DNA of 64,000 nt from JASLEW01 sp035544895 (GCA_035544895.1 DASZZM010000096.1:1-64000); one strand, 5' to 3'; positions 35,936 through 45,191 are shown, numbered from the stretch's first letter. Made by a program: numbers and translations. The notes: generated by a model not told the origin, from the letters alone.

Positions 35936-38900
35936 TTGCCTCGCAAACCCGTGCGACCGGGCCTGAGAATTGGCGAGCTCTCGATCCTGGGGGCGGCCCT
36001 GGCCGCACCGCTGCTGCCGCCTCCCTGGTCGCTCGCTCTGCTGCTCGCTCTCGCCCTCTTCTGGGTGCGGCTGCGGCCGCCCCGGCGCGAGCTGGTCGTC
36101 GCCGGGCTGGTCCTCCTGAGTGCCGTCGGCGGCCTCGCCCTCCAGGCCCTGGTCGAGCTGCGCACCAGGTCGACAGGTCCCTGGGCCGAGCGCGAGAAGG
36201 GCGAGTACGCGCGCGTGTGGGAGAGCTTGCGCCGCCGGGCGAGCGGCGCCGCCGAAGCCCTCAAGCAGCGGCCCGCCAGTCCGCTCGACGTCCTGGACCC
36301 GCCGCCGGGCCGGCAGCAGGCCACGGCCGGAGCCGTGCAGGGCGCGACGCTGGCGGCCTTCGATCGCCTGACACGCCTCGCCCCGGTGGGGAGCGGAGAG
36401 CCCCTCGCCCTGGTGCTGATCGATCGCGACGGCAACCCGGTGGCTTGGGGCGGCGAGGGGTTGCTCCACGAGCCGGAGGTCAACCAGTGGCCGCGCTCGG
36501 GGCTGTCGTACCGGGCGAGCTTCAACTCGGCAACCCTGTTCGCCGCCGAGCCGCTGGACGACCAGCGGCGGCCGTGGCGTATCGTTGCCGCGGCGAGCTT
36601 CTTTGCCGGCGTCCTGCCGCGCGAGCTCGCTCCCGGCGCCGGGAGGGAAGCCTTGACGCAGGGCGCGGGCATCCTCGACCGCCTGCGGCGCCAGGTCGCG
36701 AGTGGGCTCGACGCGCTGGCGCCGCCCCGGCCGCTGCGCTGGTCGCTGGTCGACAACCCGGCCCAGACCCTTCCCGGAACGTTCGAGCTGGCGCTTCCGG
36801 GAGCCCCCACCTTGACGATCGAGCAGCTGCCGGCGCCGGCCGCCGCCGGCCGAGGTCCGCGCTGGGCGGAGCGGCTGGCCTGGGCCATCGTCGCCTTCGC
36901 CTTTCTCGCCCTGACCGTCATGCGGGGCGTAGGCCTGGCGCTGCCGCTTGGCGCCACCCTGCCGGGAGGGCGCGAGCACACGGCCTGGATCGCGGCCCTT
37001 GCGCTCGGCGGCGTCTTCGCCGCGGGGAAGGTCGCGGAGCTGCCGGCGGTGGCTCTGGTGGCGCTGCTGGCGGGGCTGACGCTCGGAGCGCTGGGGTTCA
37101 CAGCCCCGCGCCGCGGCGATAGCCAGGGAGACGCCGGGGCCGGTGACGGAAACGCCGGCGCCGGCAGGGCGGAGTGGCACGGGCGAGCCGGCGCGGCCGG
37201 AGCCGGGGCGCTGCTCCTGCTCTCCGGCGCGGCCTGGATGGTGCAACGGCGCTGGGGACCCTTCGACGTCGCCGACGACCTGCTGGCCACGGCGCGCGAC
37301 TGGAGCTTGCGGCTGGCCTGGAGCGCCGCCGCCTTCGGGCTCCTCGGGATCGCCCGGCTGGCCTCGTCGAGCGGCAGGCGGGGGCGCCGGCTCGCGACGC
37401 CGGAGATGTCGGAGATGGGGGAGATGGGGGAGACGGGGGGCGGAGAGCCATGGGCATGGATTGCGCTCGGGCTGCTGCTGGGGGCGGCGGCCCTCTCCGA
37501 TTGGTCTTGGTTCGCCTTGCCACTGCTGGCCGCGGGCGCCGCCTGTGCCGCCGTCTACGGCGAGCGGCAGCGCACCCTGCGGGGGGGCGCGCTGGCCACC
37601 CTGGCGGTCCTGGGGACGGTCGCCGCCTCCGGCGCCTGGGAGATCGCCTACCGCCTGCACCTGGCGGAGCATGCCGGCAAGCAGCTGCTCGCCCGGCTCG
37701 CCCCTCCCGCGGCGGAAGAGCGCCGCCTCTTCGATCGCAGTGTCATGGGACATTTCGCCGCTTCGGATCTCGCCGCGATCGTGCCGCGGTCGCCGGTCGG
37801 CCTCGACCCCAGGGACCTTGCCTTTGCGCTCTGGCGGCGCTCGCCGCTGTCGCGTCCCAACCTCCTTTCGGCGGTGGCCGTGCAGGCCGGGGGCGGGCTG
37901 GTGTCCTCGTTCTCATTCGGCATGCCCCTGACCCGCGAAGGCCAGGTGGATGCCCAGCGGCTGCGCGCCCTGCGCCTGCCGGGCTGGGAGCCGGTCGAAG
38001 GGGAGGTGGAGATCCGCGCCTCGGGAGCGCGCTGGGGGAGCGCCCGCTACTGGTCGATGCCGCGGCCCGGCTTCCGCGCCGCCGATCCGCGCCGGCTCGA
38101 AAAGATCCGGGTCGAGCTGCTGCGCGGCGGTCCGACCGCGGGGCAGGTGGAAGACCTCGTGACGCCCGCCCTCTTTGCCCTCTATGCCGCGCCCGACGGC
38201 CGCGCCGCCCTCTCGCCCTGGGAGGAGAGGCCGTCGCTGCCCGCCCGGCTGCGCCTCCCGGAGGCGGGCCCCGTGGCGGTCGAGACCCCGGCCGGACGGG
38301 CGCGCGCCTACGTGAGGCTGCAGCCCGGAAGGGCCTGGGAGGTCATCTATTTGCCCTACCAGAGCCTCGCCGCGGCGCTCGAGCGTACCGGCAACTGGGG
38401 AGTCGGGATGGTCCTGCTGCTCGTCTGCGCCGCGCCGCCGGCCGCTCTGCTCGCCCTGCCGCGCGCGGCCTTCCGCGACCTCCTGCGCCGCACCGTGCGC
38501 TCCTACTCCAGGCGCCTGCTGCTGGTCTTTACCGCACTCCTGCTGGTGCCGCTCCTGCTGCTCAACCTGGTGCTCGTGCGCTCGGTCGAGAAGAACATGC
38601 TGGGCGGGCAGCAGACCGCCGGCCAGGCGGCCTTGCGCGCCACCCAGGAGCTCCTGGGATCGTCGATCCGCGCCCTGCCGGTCGGCTTCGTCTTCGACCC
38701 GGGGACGTTCGATCCTTCGCTCATCTCGATCTCCGAGGTGGTCCAGCACGAGGTCAACCTCTACAGCCGCAGCGGGCTGTCCGCCTCGAGCAAGCACGAG
38801 CTGTTCACCTCCGGCCTGCTGCCCAAGAGGATGCCGGGCGAGGTCTATTCGAGCCTGGCGCTGCGCGACCGCAACCTCTACGCGCTGGCCAATCACGTCG

Positions 38901-40273
38901 GCGACGACGCCTATCTCGAGCTCTTCGCGCCGCTGCGGGTGGGCGGCGACGACCCGCGCGGCCAGGCGCAGCTCTTCGTCTCGGTGCCGCTGCTCGCCCA
39001 GCAGGAGGAGGCCGCCCGCCAGCTCGCCCATCTGCGCCGCCATGGCATCCTGGCGACCGTGTCGCTGTTCATCCTGCTGGCCGCGGTGGGCACCCGCCTG
39101 GCCAGCAACTTCACCCGCCCGATCATGCAGCTCGTCGAGGGGACCAGGCGGATCGCCGCCGGCGCCCGCTCCCTCGAGCTGGCGCCCTCCGACCTCGAGC
39201 TCGCGGCCCTGGTCCGCGCGGTCGACGAGATGGCGGAACGCGTCGCCGGAGGCCGCGAGCGGCTGCTGCGCGAAAAGCAGGTCATCGAGCGCATGGTCGA
39301 CAACATCACCGCGGGCGTCGTCTCGCTCGACCGCGAGCGGCGGGTGCTGTGGCTCAACCGCGTGGCCGCCAAGCTCCTGGGCCTGGCCGTCGGCCAGAGC
39401 CTCGAGCGCGTGGTCGGCAGCTCCGAGCGGCTGGCGCCGGTCGCCTCCTTCCTGCGCTCGGCGGGCGGCGAGATGGCGCGCGCCACCGTGCGGCTGGGCG
39501 GCAGCGCGGGCGAGCGCGAGTGGTCGCTGGTCTGGGTGCCGGTGCCGGGGGAGGGAGAGCCTTTCGCCCTGCTGGTAGTCGAGGACGCAACCGAGGAGCT
39601 GCGCGGCCAGCGGCTGCTCGCCTGGGCGCAGATGGCACGGATGATCGCCCACGAGATCAAGAATCCGTTGACCCCCATCCGCCTGTCGGCCGAGCACATG
39701 CGCGAGGTCTACCGCCGCGACCCCGGCCACTTCGCCGGCGTCTTCGAGCGTTGCACCGCCAACATCCTCACCCAGGTCGAGGAGCTGCGCTCGATCGCTT
39801 CGGAGTTCTCGACCTACAGCGCCATCCCGCGCATCGACCCCCGCCCCGGCGACCTGACCGCCGCGGTGGCGGAGCTGGTCGAGGGCTACCGCGCGGCGCC
39901 GCCCGACGGCGTCAGCGTCGAGCTCGAGACGCCGGGCGGCGCGATCAGCACGCGCTTCGACCAGCGGCTGCTGATGCGCGCCGTGCGCAACTTGATCGAG
40001 AACGCCTTGCGCGCCAGCGACGGCGGCGGCCGCGTGGTGGTGCGCGTCGAGCGCCAGGATGGCGCCGCCCACATTGCGGTCCTCGACTCCGGCCCCGGAG
40101 TGCGCCCGGAGCTGCTGCCGCGCATCTTCGAGCCGTACTTCTCGACCTACGACACGGGCACCGGCCTGGGCCTGCCGATCGCCCGCCGCATCGCCGAAGA
40201 GCACGGCGGCACCATCACCGCCCGCAACCGCTCCTCCGGCGGCCTCGAAGCGGTGATCACCATCCCAGCGTGA
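35936..40273 (+). CDS. Very large NtrY-like sensor histidine kinase
   Basis: A 1445-residue membrane kinase, about twice the length of NtrY. Residues 1-560 hold many hydrophobic helices around a soluble segment (about 75-300); a further extracytoplasmic segment lies at about 560-820. Helices near 825 and 870 lead to a sensor region. A last helix (LATVSLFILLAAVG, near 1040) precedes HAMP (TRPIMQLVEGTRRIAAGA), PAS (ERMVDNITAGVVSLDRERRV), HisKA with phospho-acceptor His in MIAHEIKNPLTPIRLS (near 1240) and HATPase (NLIENALRAS, DSGPGVRPE, GTGLGLPIARRIAEEHGG). Both halves of the transmitter are intact. The start is uncertain: TTG at 35936 or GTG at 35951. No response regulator is adjacent. A nine-base repeat encodes EMSEMGEMGETG. 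Confidence 0.88.
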   Translation: MPRKPVRPGLRIGELSILGAALAAPLLPPPWSLALLLALALFWVRLRPPRRELVVAGLVLLSAVGGLALQALVELRTRSTGPWAEREKGEYARVWESLRRRASGAAEALKQRPASPLDVLDPPPGRQQATAGAVQGATLAAFDRLTRLAPVGSGEPLALVLIDRDGNPVAWGGEGLLHEPEVNQWPRSGLSYRASFNSATLFAAEPLDDQRRPWRIVAAASFFAGVLPRELAPGAGREALTQGAGILDRLRRQVASGLDALAPPRPLRWSLVDNPAQTLPGTFELALPGAPTLTIEQLPAPAAAGRGPRWAERLAWAIVAFAFLALTVMRGVGLALPLGATLPGGREHTAWIAALALGGVFAAGKVAELPAVALVALLAGLTLGALGFTAPRRGDSQGDAGAGDGNAGAGRAEWHGRAGAAGAGALLLLSGAAWMVQRRWGPFDVADDLLATARDWSLRLAWSAAAFGLLGIARLASSSGRRGRRLATPEMSEMGEMGETGGGEPWAWIALGLLLGAAALSDWSWFALPLLAAGAACAAVYGERQRTLRGGALATLAVLGTVAASGAWEIAYRLHLAEHAGKQLLARLAPPAAEERRLFDRSVMGHFAASDLAAIVPRSPVGLDPRDLAFALWRRSPLSRPNLLSAVAVQAGGGLVSSFSFGMPLTREGQVDAQRLRALRLPGWEPVEGEVEIRASGARWGSARYWSMPRPGFRAADPRRLEKIRVELLRGGPTAGQVEDLVTPALFALYAAPDGRAALSPWEERPSLPARLRLPEAGPVAVETPAGRARAYVRLQPGRAWEVIYLPYQSLAAALERTGNWGVGMVLLLVCAAPPAALLALPRAAFRDLLRRTVRSYSRRLLLVFTALLLVPLLLLNLVLVRSVEKNMLGGQQTAGQAALRATQELLGSSIRALPVGFVFDPGTFDPSLISISEVVQHEVNLYSRSGLSASSKHELFTSGLLPKRMPGEVYSSLALRDRNLYALANHVGDDAYLELFAPLRVGGDDPRGQAQLFVSVPLLAQQEEAARQLAHLRRHGILATVSLFILLAAVGTRLASNFTRPIMQLVEGTRRIAAGARSLELAPSDLELAALVRAVDEMAERVAGGRERLLREKQVIERMVDNITAGVVSLDRERRVLWLNRVAAKLLGLAVGQSLERVVGSSERLAPVASFLRSAGGEMARATVRLGGSAGEREWSLVWVPVPGEGEPFALLVVEDATEELRGQRLLAWAQMARMIAHEIKNPLTPIRLSAEHMREVYRRDPGHFAGVFERCTANILTQVEELRSIASEFSTYSAIPRIDPRPGDLTAAVAELVEGYRAAPPDGVSVELETPGGAISTRFDQRLLMRAVRNLIENALRASDGGGRVVVRVERQDGAAHIAVLDSGPGVRPELLPRIFEPYFSTYDTGTGLGLPIARRIAEEHGGTITARNRSSGGLEAVITIPA
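37402..37440 (+). repeat. Nine-base minisatellite in the NtrY-like gene
   Basis: Units GAGATGTCG, GAGATGGGG, GAGATGGGG and GAGACGGGG in tandem encode a loop between transmembrane helices. Confidence 0.8.
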
Positions 40274-40313
40274 GGGCGGCCCGGGCCGGTGCGGTGTGGA
40301 TGCCGGCCGGCCG

Positions 40314-40634
40314 TCACCGCTTGCCGAAGAAGCTGGTGATGTCGAAGCAGACGGAATACTCTTTGCCCGAAGGCACGACGAACTCGACGATGTCGTACCA
40401 CTTGTCGCCGGACCCTGTACCAAGGGTCTGGCGCAGCTCCTTCCAGCCGGGATAGTGATCGTCCAGCCAGCCGCGCTCGGAGGCAAGGCCCCCGCCCTCG
40501 TCGGAAGCCTGGATCACCACGCACTCGGGCGCGTCGGGGGCGGGGGGCGCGGGCGCGTCGGGCGGCGGCGGTTTGGTGCTCGCGCAGGCGGCAAGCGCCG
40601 CCGCCAGCGCCCAGAGGAGGTGCCTTGGCATCAT
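40314..40634 (-). CDS. Small putative lipoprotein, unknown function
   Basis: A 106-residue protein with lipobox LAAC (Cys 17), a Pro/Asp-rich linker (TKPPPPDAPAPPAPDAP) and a short domain (CVVIQASDEGGGLASERGW; WYDIVEFVVPSGKEYSVCFD). AAAGGA stands before the ATG-ATG start. It is convergent with the histidine kinase gene. Family not recognised. Confidence 0.7.
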   Translation of the reverse strand: MMPRHLLWALAAALAACASTKPPPPDAPAPPAPDAPECVVIQASDEGGGLASERGWLDDHYPGWKELRQTLGTGSGDKWYDIVEFVVPSGKEYSVCFDITSFFGKR

Positions 40635-40861
40635 GGGTTCCTTTGACTGGCCGTGGGCTGCGAAGGTTCCCGCCGGCTCGGCCCGCGGCGCGGCTGCGGC
40701 AGGCCCGGCGCGATGCAGCGGCGTGAAGCGGTGATCGGCAGTCTAGGTGGACCTTATGGCGCTGGTGTCGGCGCCTGCCGCCGGGCCTGGCACCTGGCCG
40801 TCACCACCCCAGATCGAGGCCTGGAGGAGCGTCGGCGCGTAGCCGGCGAAGGTGGTGGGTC
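40635..40861. other. Intergenic region without a recognised feature
   Basis: 227 bases between the small lipoprotein start and the stop of the toxin gene. No coding frame or repeat was recognised. Confidence 0.4.
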
Positions 40862-41167
40862 TCAGCGCTGCTCTCGCTCCCACCAAGCCGCGAGGTCGCG
40901 CGCGCCGTGGACGAAAGCCAAGATGTCGATGGCGTCCCGGCGGACTTCGTAGATCAGCCGGTAGCTCTGCACGAAAAGCTCGCGGACATTCGGTCCAAGC
41001 GGGCCAAGCAAGCGGCCACGTTCAGGAAAACGATCAAGAGAACGCGCGGCGTCACGGGCATCACGCACCAACGCAGCCGCGTAGTGGCGCGAGTCGCGGC
41101 CGATGTACTCGGCGGCTGCTGTGAGATCTTCCAGGGCCGGAGCACTCCACGTCACTCTTCGAGCCAT
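40862..41167 (-). CDS. ParE/RelE-superfamily toxin
   Basis: A 101-residue protein of the ParE/RelE toxin fold: VTWSAPALEDLTAAAEYI, FPERGRLLGPLGPNVREL, SYRLIYEVRRDAIDILAFVHGARD. This order matches ParE-like type II toxins, which poison gyrase or cut mRNA at the ribosome; which applies here is unknown. Its start overlaps the antitoxin stop by 16 bases, the usual coupled arrangement. Confidence 0.88.
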   Translation of the reverse strand: MARRVTWSAPALEDLTAAAEYIGRDSRHYAAALVRDARDAARSLDRFPERGRLLGPLGPNVRELFVQSYRLIYEVRRDAIDILAFVHGARDLAAWWEREQR

Positions 41168-41340
41168 GGCGCCATTCGCTTCTCTGCTTCTTCCTGGGTG
41201 AAGAAGCGCCCGTCAGCGATCGCTTGGCGGCCGAGCTCGACCTTTTTGCGGACGTAGATCTGGTACATGAGGTCGTCCCAGCTCGCGTCGTCGGGGAGCT
41301 GATCGACCAGCTTGTGGGCCTCCTCGCGCACGGTGCTCAT
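41152..41340 (-). CDS. Antitoxin of the ParE-type module
   Basis: A 62-residue acidic/basic protein starting MSTVREEAHKLVDQLPDDAS. The motif SWDDLMYQIYVRKKVELG followed by ADGRFFTQEEAEKRMAPW is that of addiction-module proteins paired with ParE/RelE toxins. It lies directly upstream of and overlaps the toxin gene. Fourteen further in-frame codons upstream (from 41382) are open but do not look like part of the protein. Confidence 0.85.
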   Translation of the reverse strand: MSTVREEAHKLVDQLPDDASWDDLMYQIYVRKKVELGRQAIADGRFFTQEEAEKRMAPWLEE

Positions 41341-41477
41341 GCTTGACTTTCTTCTCCTGGACAGCCACAGCCATTGTAGCAATCTTCGAGCCGGAGGACC
41401 ACCCGGCGAACCTCGCCGGCCCGAGGGAAGCCGCGCCTCAGATAGGATGAGCCTCAGCGCAGGTTCCGCGTCAGCCG

Positions 41478-41618
41478 ATGGCGGCGAGGCTGGTGCGGCA
41501 CAACCTGCCGTTCCTCTCGCTCGGCCCGCTCTTCTCCGGGCGGGAGCAGGAGCTACTCGATCTGGCGGCGGACCTGGACGCCGCGGGCAGTGTACTCATC
41601 CTGGCACTGTTAGGTTAA
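41478..41618 (+). pseudogene. Remnant of a STAND (NB-ARC-like) NTPase N-terminus
   Basis: A 46-codon frame reads MAARLVRHNLPFLSLGPLFS then GREQELLDLAADLDAAG before degenerating and stopping. NLPxxSLGxLFxGRExEL is the linker that precedes the P-loop in many bacterial STAND NTPases (with TPR, CHAT or TIR parts). The P-loop and everything after it are missing. It is followed at once by the DUF2971 gene, so the rest was probably deleted or replaced. The family call rests on this short motif only. Confidence 0.45.
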
Positions 41619-41639
41619 TGCTCCTGGGAGGCTGACGCG

Positions 41640-42410
41640 ATGGTCCTCTATAAGTACCTCAAGCCAGAGCGCATCGATGTTCTACAGAGTCGTCTCATAG
41701 CGTTCACGCCTCCCTTGCTCTTTAACGACCCGTTCGAAGCAGAGCCCGTTTTCCCGGCCGACGCGCCAGAGGCGATCGCGCTCTACGAGGAGACCCGACG
41801 AGGGCGCGCCAAGCTCACAAAGGAAGAGGAAGCCGCACTGCAGGCGCAAATCGATACGATACAGAATGCTCATGGCCGGAAAAGGATCGTGTGGGAGCAG
41901 GCGGTGCACTGTGTTGGCGTGTTGTCACTCACCGAGAAGAAAGACTGCCCCCTGATGTGGGCGCACTACACGGCGCAGCACACCGGCTTCGTTATCGGCT
42001 TCGATACGGTGCACCCAGCATGGGTAGCGTCAGGCCGCCGGAACGGCCGGCCCGGCGAGCCAACGAAGGTGTTGTACTCCTCGGACCGCCCGAACCCCGC
42101 GTCCATGAATGACGTAACGCCGGAGCTCATCTGGTACACGAAGAGTTGCGACTGGGCATACGAGGACGAGTGGCGTGTTACACGTTGGATCAGTAGGGCA
42201 GTCAAGAATGTCAAGAGCGCTACCGGTGACATGATTCCGTTGTTCGAGTTCCCACCGGAAGCGGTTCGGGAGGTAATCCTCGGTCAACGCGCCGACGAGT
42301 CTTTTGAGTTCATGATTTTCGATATCGTTACCAGGTCCCCGTACGAGAACGTGACGGTTTTTCGCGCAGAGCTTGATTCAAGAAAATTCAGACTCAATAT
42401 TGTGAAATGA
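41640..42410 (+). CDS. DUF2971 family protein
   Basis: A 256-residue protein: MVLYKYLKPERIDVLQS, FTPPLLFNDPFEAEP, LSLTEKKDCPLMWAHYTAQH, GFVIGFDTVH, WAYEDEWRV, VILGQRADE. These segments are diagnostic of DUF2971, whose function is unknown and which is often found among accessory and defence genes. GGGAGG lies eight bases before the ATG. GC content is visibly lower than in flanking genes and codon use is less biased, suggesting recent transfer. It follows a STAND-like remnant and a toxin-antitoxin pair. Confidence 0.85.
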   Translation: MVLYKYLKPERIDVLQSRLIAFTPPLLFNDPFEAEPVFPADAPEAIALYEETRRGRAKLTKEEEAALQAQIDTIQNAHGRKRIVWEQAVHCVGVLSLTEKKDCPLMWAHYTAQHTGFVIGFDTVHPAWVASGRRNGRPGEPTKVLYSSDRPNPASMNDVTPELIWYTKSCDWAYEDEWRVTRWISRAVKNVKSATGDMIPLFEFPPEAVREVILGQRADESFEFMIFDIVTRSPYENVTVFRAELDSRKFRLNIVK

Positions 42411-42737
42411 CTGGCTGACGCCTGGCAGTCGTCGCTGCGCGACTTTGTGACTGCTAAAGTGGAGGCGCGCGACTTGCGCGCTCGTGCTCGGCAATGGCCG
42501 GCAAGCAGTAGATCCGCAAGCGCCCCGCTGGCACGGGCGCCCCGGTTTGAGCAGGCCAGGCCCCCAGCGCCAGCGCTCGTCTTGATCGTAGGGCCGGTCT
42601 ACGACCTGGCGCGGGCGACGAATCTATTTTTAATGAAGACCGAAATCCATAAATCCTCCGGCTCTGCTGGAGGATACTGTGAACACTGCCGATCTCGACA
42701 GCGCGACGAGGAGGTATTAGAAATGCGAGCCAGGATC
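42411..42737. other. Intergenic region, 327 bases
   Basis: Between the convergent DUF2971 and ferritin/VIT genes. It holds one hairpin described separately and an AT-rich patch near 42620-42655. No coding frame with family features was seen. Confidence 0.5.
42653..42675 (-). terminator. Likely terminator of the ferritin/VIT gene
   Basis: On the minus strand ATCCTCC, nine bases, GGAGGAT form a seven-base-pair hairpin followed by TTATGGATTT, about 60 bases after the stop. The T tract is imperfect. Confidence 0.4.
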
Positions 42738-43901
42738 TCACAGCAGCCTGGCGATCCACTCGCCGACGTAGTAGCCGACCACGGCGATGCCGACGCCGAC
42801 GACGAACATGTCGAGGCCGGAACGGAAGGCGCCGCGGCCGGTGAAGAAGGAGCGGGCCGCGCCGACCAGGAAGTGGGAGAGCATGGCGGCGGTGAACGAG
42901 ACGGTGATCGCCGCGCTGCCCTGGATGAGGAAGAAGGGGAAGACCGGGATCAGCGCGCCGACCGCGGTGGCGAGGCCGGTCGTCCATCCCTCGCGCAGAG
43001 GCGAGACGGCCTGCTCGCCGATCTTGAGCTCCTCCTTGACCTGCTCGTCGAGCATGCGCCGCGGGTCCGCCATCACGTCGCTGGCCAGGGCGCGGGCCGC
43101 GTCGCGCTCCATCCCCTTGGCTTCGTAGATCAGCGCCAGCTCGTCGCGCTCGACCTCGGGCATGAGCTCGATCTCGGTCCGCTCCATGTCGATCTCGTGC
43201 GCGTAGACCTCCCGTTCGCTCTTGGCGGCGAGGAAACCGCTCGCGCCCATCGACAGCGCGTCGGCGATGAGCCCCGCCACCCCGGCCACGATGATCGAAC
43301 GGTGCTGCGCCGCGGCGGTCGCGCCGATGACGCCGGCGACCAGCCCGAAATTGGCGGTCAGGCCGTCGTTGAAGCCGTAGACCACGTTGCGCAGGAAACC
43401 CCCTGAAGCGGTGCGGTGCCAGGGCTCGCGGCCGGCGCCGCTGATTTCGCCGAGCTCCGAGGCGTGATCGGCGGATTCCCGCGCCAGAACCAGCGCCTCC
43501 TGCTGGCCGGCCGTGCCGGCCGGCGTCGCGCGGTGCATTTCGAAATAGCTCTTGACCTCCCGCCCCTCCTCGGACAGCAGCATGGGGAGCAGCACGCGCG
43601 GACCGAAGCGGCGGCCGAGGAAGGCCATCAGACGCGCCCGCAGGCTCGGCCGGAAGGGCCGGGGCGCCCGTCCGTGCTTTGCGAGCAGGTTCCCCCAGAT
43701 CTCGGCGTGGCGCTTCTCGACTTCGGCGAGCCGGCGATAGAGGTCCCGCTTGCGGGCGTCGGGCTCCACCTCGCCGAGCAGCCCGTACAGGTACTGAGCG
43801 TCCGCCTCGTCCTGCCAGTGGTGCGCGAAGGCGTCGAGGTCGGGAGGGCGCGTCGCGCGCTCCTCGCGTGCCGGCCCGTCGCTCTGCGTCCCCACCGTCA
43901 T
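42738..43901 (-). CDS. mbfA: Erythrin-VIT1 fusion, MbfA-type iron/manganese membrane transporter
   Basis: A 387-residue fusion. Residues about 25-150 are a rubrerythrin/ferritin-like domain with carboxylate-His iron ligands (HWQDEADAQYLYGLL, EKRHAEIWG, SADHASELGE). Residues about 165-387 are a VIT1/CCC1 transporter: RNVVYGFNDGLTANFGLVAG, ADALSMGASGFLAAKSE, then PFFLIQGSAAITVSFTAAML. MbfA proteins export iron across the inner membrane and protect against peroxide. The metal cannot be read from sequence, but iron is the known substrate of this fusion. It lies downstream of the helicase gene on the same strand, 66 bases away. Confidence 0.92.
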   Translation of the reverse strand: MTVGTQSDGPAREERATRPPDLDAFAHHWQDEADAQYLYGLLGEVEPDARKRDLYRRLAEVEKRHAEIWGNLLAKHGRAPRPFRPSLRARLMAFLGRRFGPRVLLPMLLSEEGREVKSYFEMHRATPAGTAGQQEALVLARESADHASELGEISGAGREPWHRTASGGFLRNVVYGFNDGLTANFGLVAGVIGATAAAQHRSIIVAGVAGLIADALSMGASGFLAAKSEREVYAHEIDMERTEIELMPEVERDELALIYEAKGMERDAARALASDVMADPRRMLDEQVKEELKIGEQAVSPLREGWTTGLATAVGALIPVFPFFLIQGSAAITVSFTAAMLSHFLVGAARSFFTGRGAFRSGLDMFVVGVGIAVVGYYVGEWIARLL

Positions 43902-43967
43902 CGCAGGTCCTCGGCGCGAGCTCCCCTGGACACGAATTCGACGGGCGGCCTGGCCGGGTTAGCTGGG

Positions 43968-45182
43968 CTAGCGGCGGCGGGTGGGCAGGGAACGGCGGGA
44001 AAGGGAGCGGGACTTGAGCTCGAGGTAGGGTGGAACGCCGGGCACGGTGCAGCGCGGAATCTCGATGCCGAGAGTCTGCTCGATCTCGCGGAGGAGCGGT
44101 TTGTCCTGCCAGGTGGCGATCGAGGAGACCAGGCCCGCCGCGGCGCCGCGCGCGGTGCGGCCGGCGCGGTGGATGTAGTCCTCCACCGCCTCGGGCATGT
44201 CGAAGTTGATGATGTGGCGGATCTGCGGCACGTCGATGCCGCGGGCGGCGATATCGGTGGCGACCAGGATGCGATGCTCGCCCTCGCGGAAACCCTGGAG
44301 GGCCTGCACGCGCTGGCCCTGCGACAAGTCGGAATGGATGCGCTCGACCGGATGCCCCTCGCGCTCGAGGATGCTGGAGAGCCACTCGGCGTCGCTGCGG
44401 CGGCGGATGAAGACCAGCGTGCAGCCCAGCTCCTGGTTCAGCAGGGCGAGGATGCAGGCCTTCTTGTTCTCCGGATCGACGAGATAGAGGCGGTGGCTGA
44501 TGCCCTGGGCGGCCTTGCCCTCGGGCAGGATGTCGATCATCTGGGGGCCGCTCATGAAGCGCTGCGCCAGGCGCTCGATCAGCGGCGGCATGGTGGCCGA
44601 GAACATCAAGGTCTGGCGTTCGCGCGGCAGCTCCTCGAGGATGCGCTGGACCTGGGGCAGGAACCCCAGGTCGAGCATGTGGTCGGCCTCGTCGAGCACC
44701 AGGGTCTCGATGGCGTCGAGACGGACGTTGCCGCGCTCCATGTGGTCGAACAGACGGCCAGGGGTCGCCACCACGATGTCGGGCTGGCGGCGCAGCCCGT
44801 GGATCTGCGGTCCCATCTTGACGCCGCCGATCAGGCAGACGGTGTGGAGCTGATGGTTTTCGCCGAAGAGGTCGAGAAAGGCCTTGGTTTGCAAGGCGAT
44901 CTCGCGGGTGGGGCAGAGGATCAGGCCGCGAATGCCCGCACCGTGGGTGAGCCGGTCGGCCATCGGCAGGGCGAAGGCGGCGGTCTTGCCCGAGCCGGTT
45001 TCGGCCAGGCCGATGACGTCGTGCCCCGCCAGCGCCGGCGGGATGACCGCGGCCTGAATGGGGGTCGGATACAGGAATCCGATCTCGCGCACCGAGCGCA
45101 GGATCGCTTCAGAAAGGCCCAGGCTGGCGAAGCTTTGATCTGTGGTCTGTACGGGATGCTGTGGGATGGCTACGTTCTGCAT
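43968..45182 (-). CDS. DEAD-box RNA helicase
   Basis: A 404-residue ATP-dependent RNA helicase of the RhlE/CsdA type. The motifs run in order: Q motif PTPIQAAVIPP, Walker A LAETGSGKT, PTREIALQ, ATPGRLFDH, VLDEADHMLDLGF, SATMP, LVATDIAARGIDVP and HRAGRTARG. The C-terminal basic tail (SRSLSRRSLPTRRR) is short, giving a minimal core helicase. The ATG (MQNVAIPQHPVQ) is nine bases after a TATAAG box with a TTGTGT -35, so the transcript is probably leaderless. A divergent HTH gene shares the intergenic region. Confidence 0.95.
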   Translation of the reverse strand: MQNVAIPQHPVQTTDQSFASLGLSEAILRSVREIGFLYPTPIQAAVIPPALAGHDVIGLAETGSGKTAAFALPMADRLTHGAGIRGLILCPTREIALQTKAFLDLFGENHQLHTVCLIGGVKMGPQIHGLRRQPDIVVATPGRLFDHMERGNVRLDAIETLVLDEADHMLDLGFLPQVQRILEELPRERQTLMFSATMPPLIERLAQRFMSGPQMIDILPEGKAAQGISHRLYLVDPENKKACILALLNQELGCTLVFIRRRSDAEWLSSILEREGHPVERIHSDLSQGQRVQALQGFREGEHRILVATDIAARGIDVPQIRHIINFDMPEAVEDYIHRAGRTARGAAAGLVSSIATWQDKPLLREIEQTLGIEIPRCTVPGVPPYLELKSRSLSRRSLPTRRR

Positions 45183-45191
45183 GTCGAGGTA

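Noticed and set aside
42447..43406. Plus-strand 319-codon frame near an apparent AGGAGG-ATG at 42714-42724
   Set aside because: It is antisense to the well-supported ferritin/VIT gene and consists of shadow-type Asp/Glu/Gly-rich sequence.
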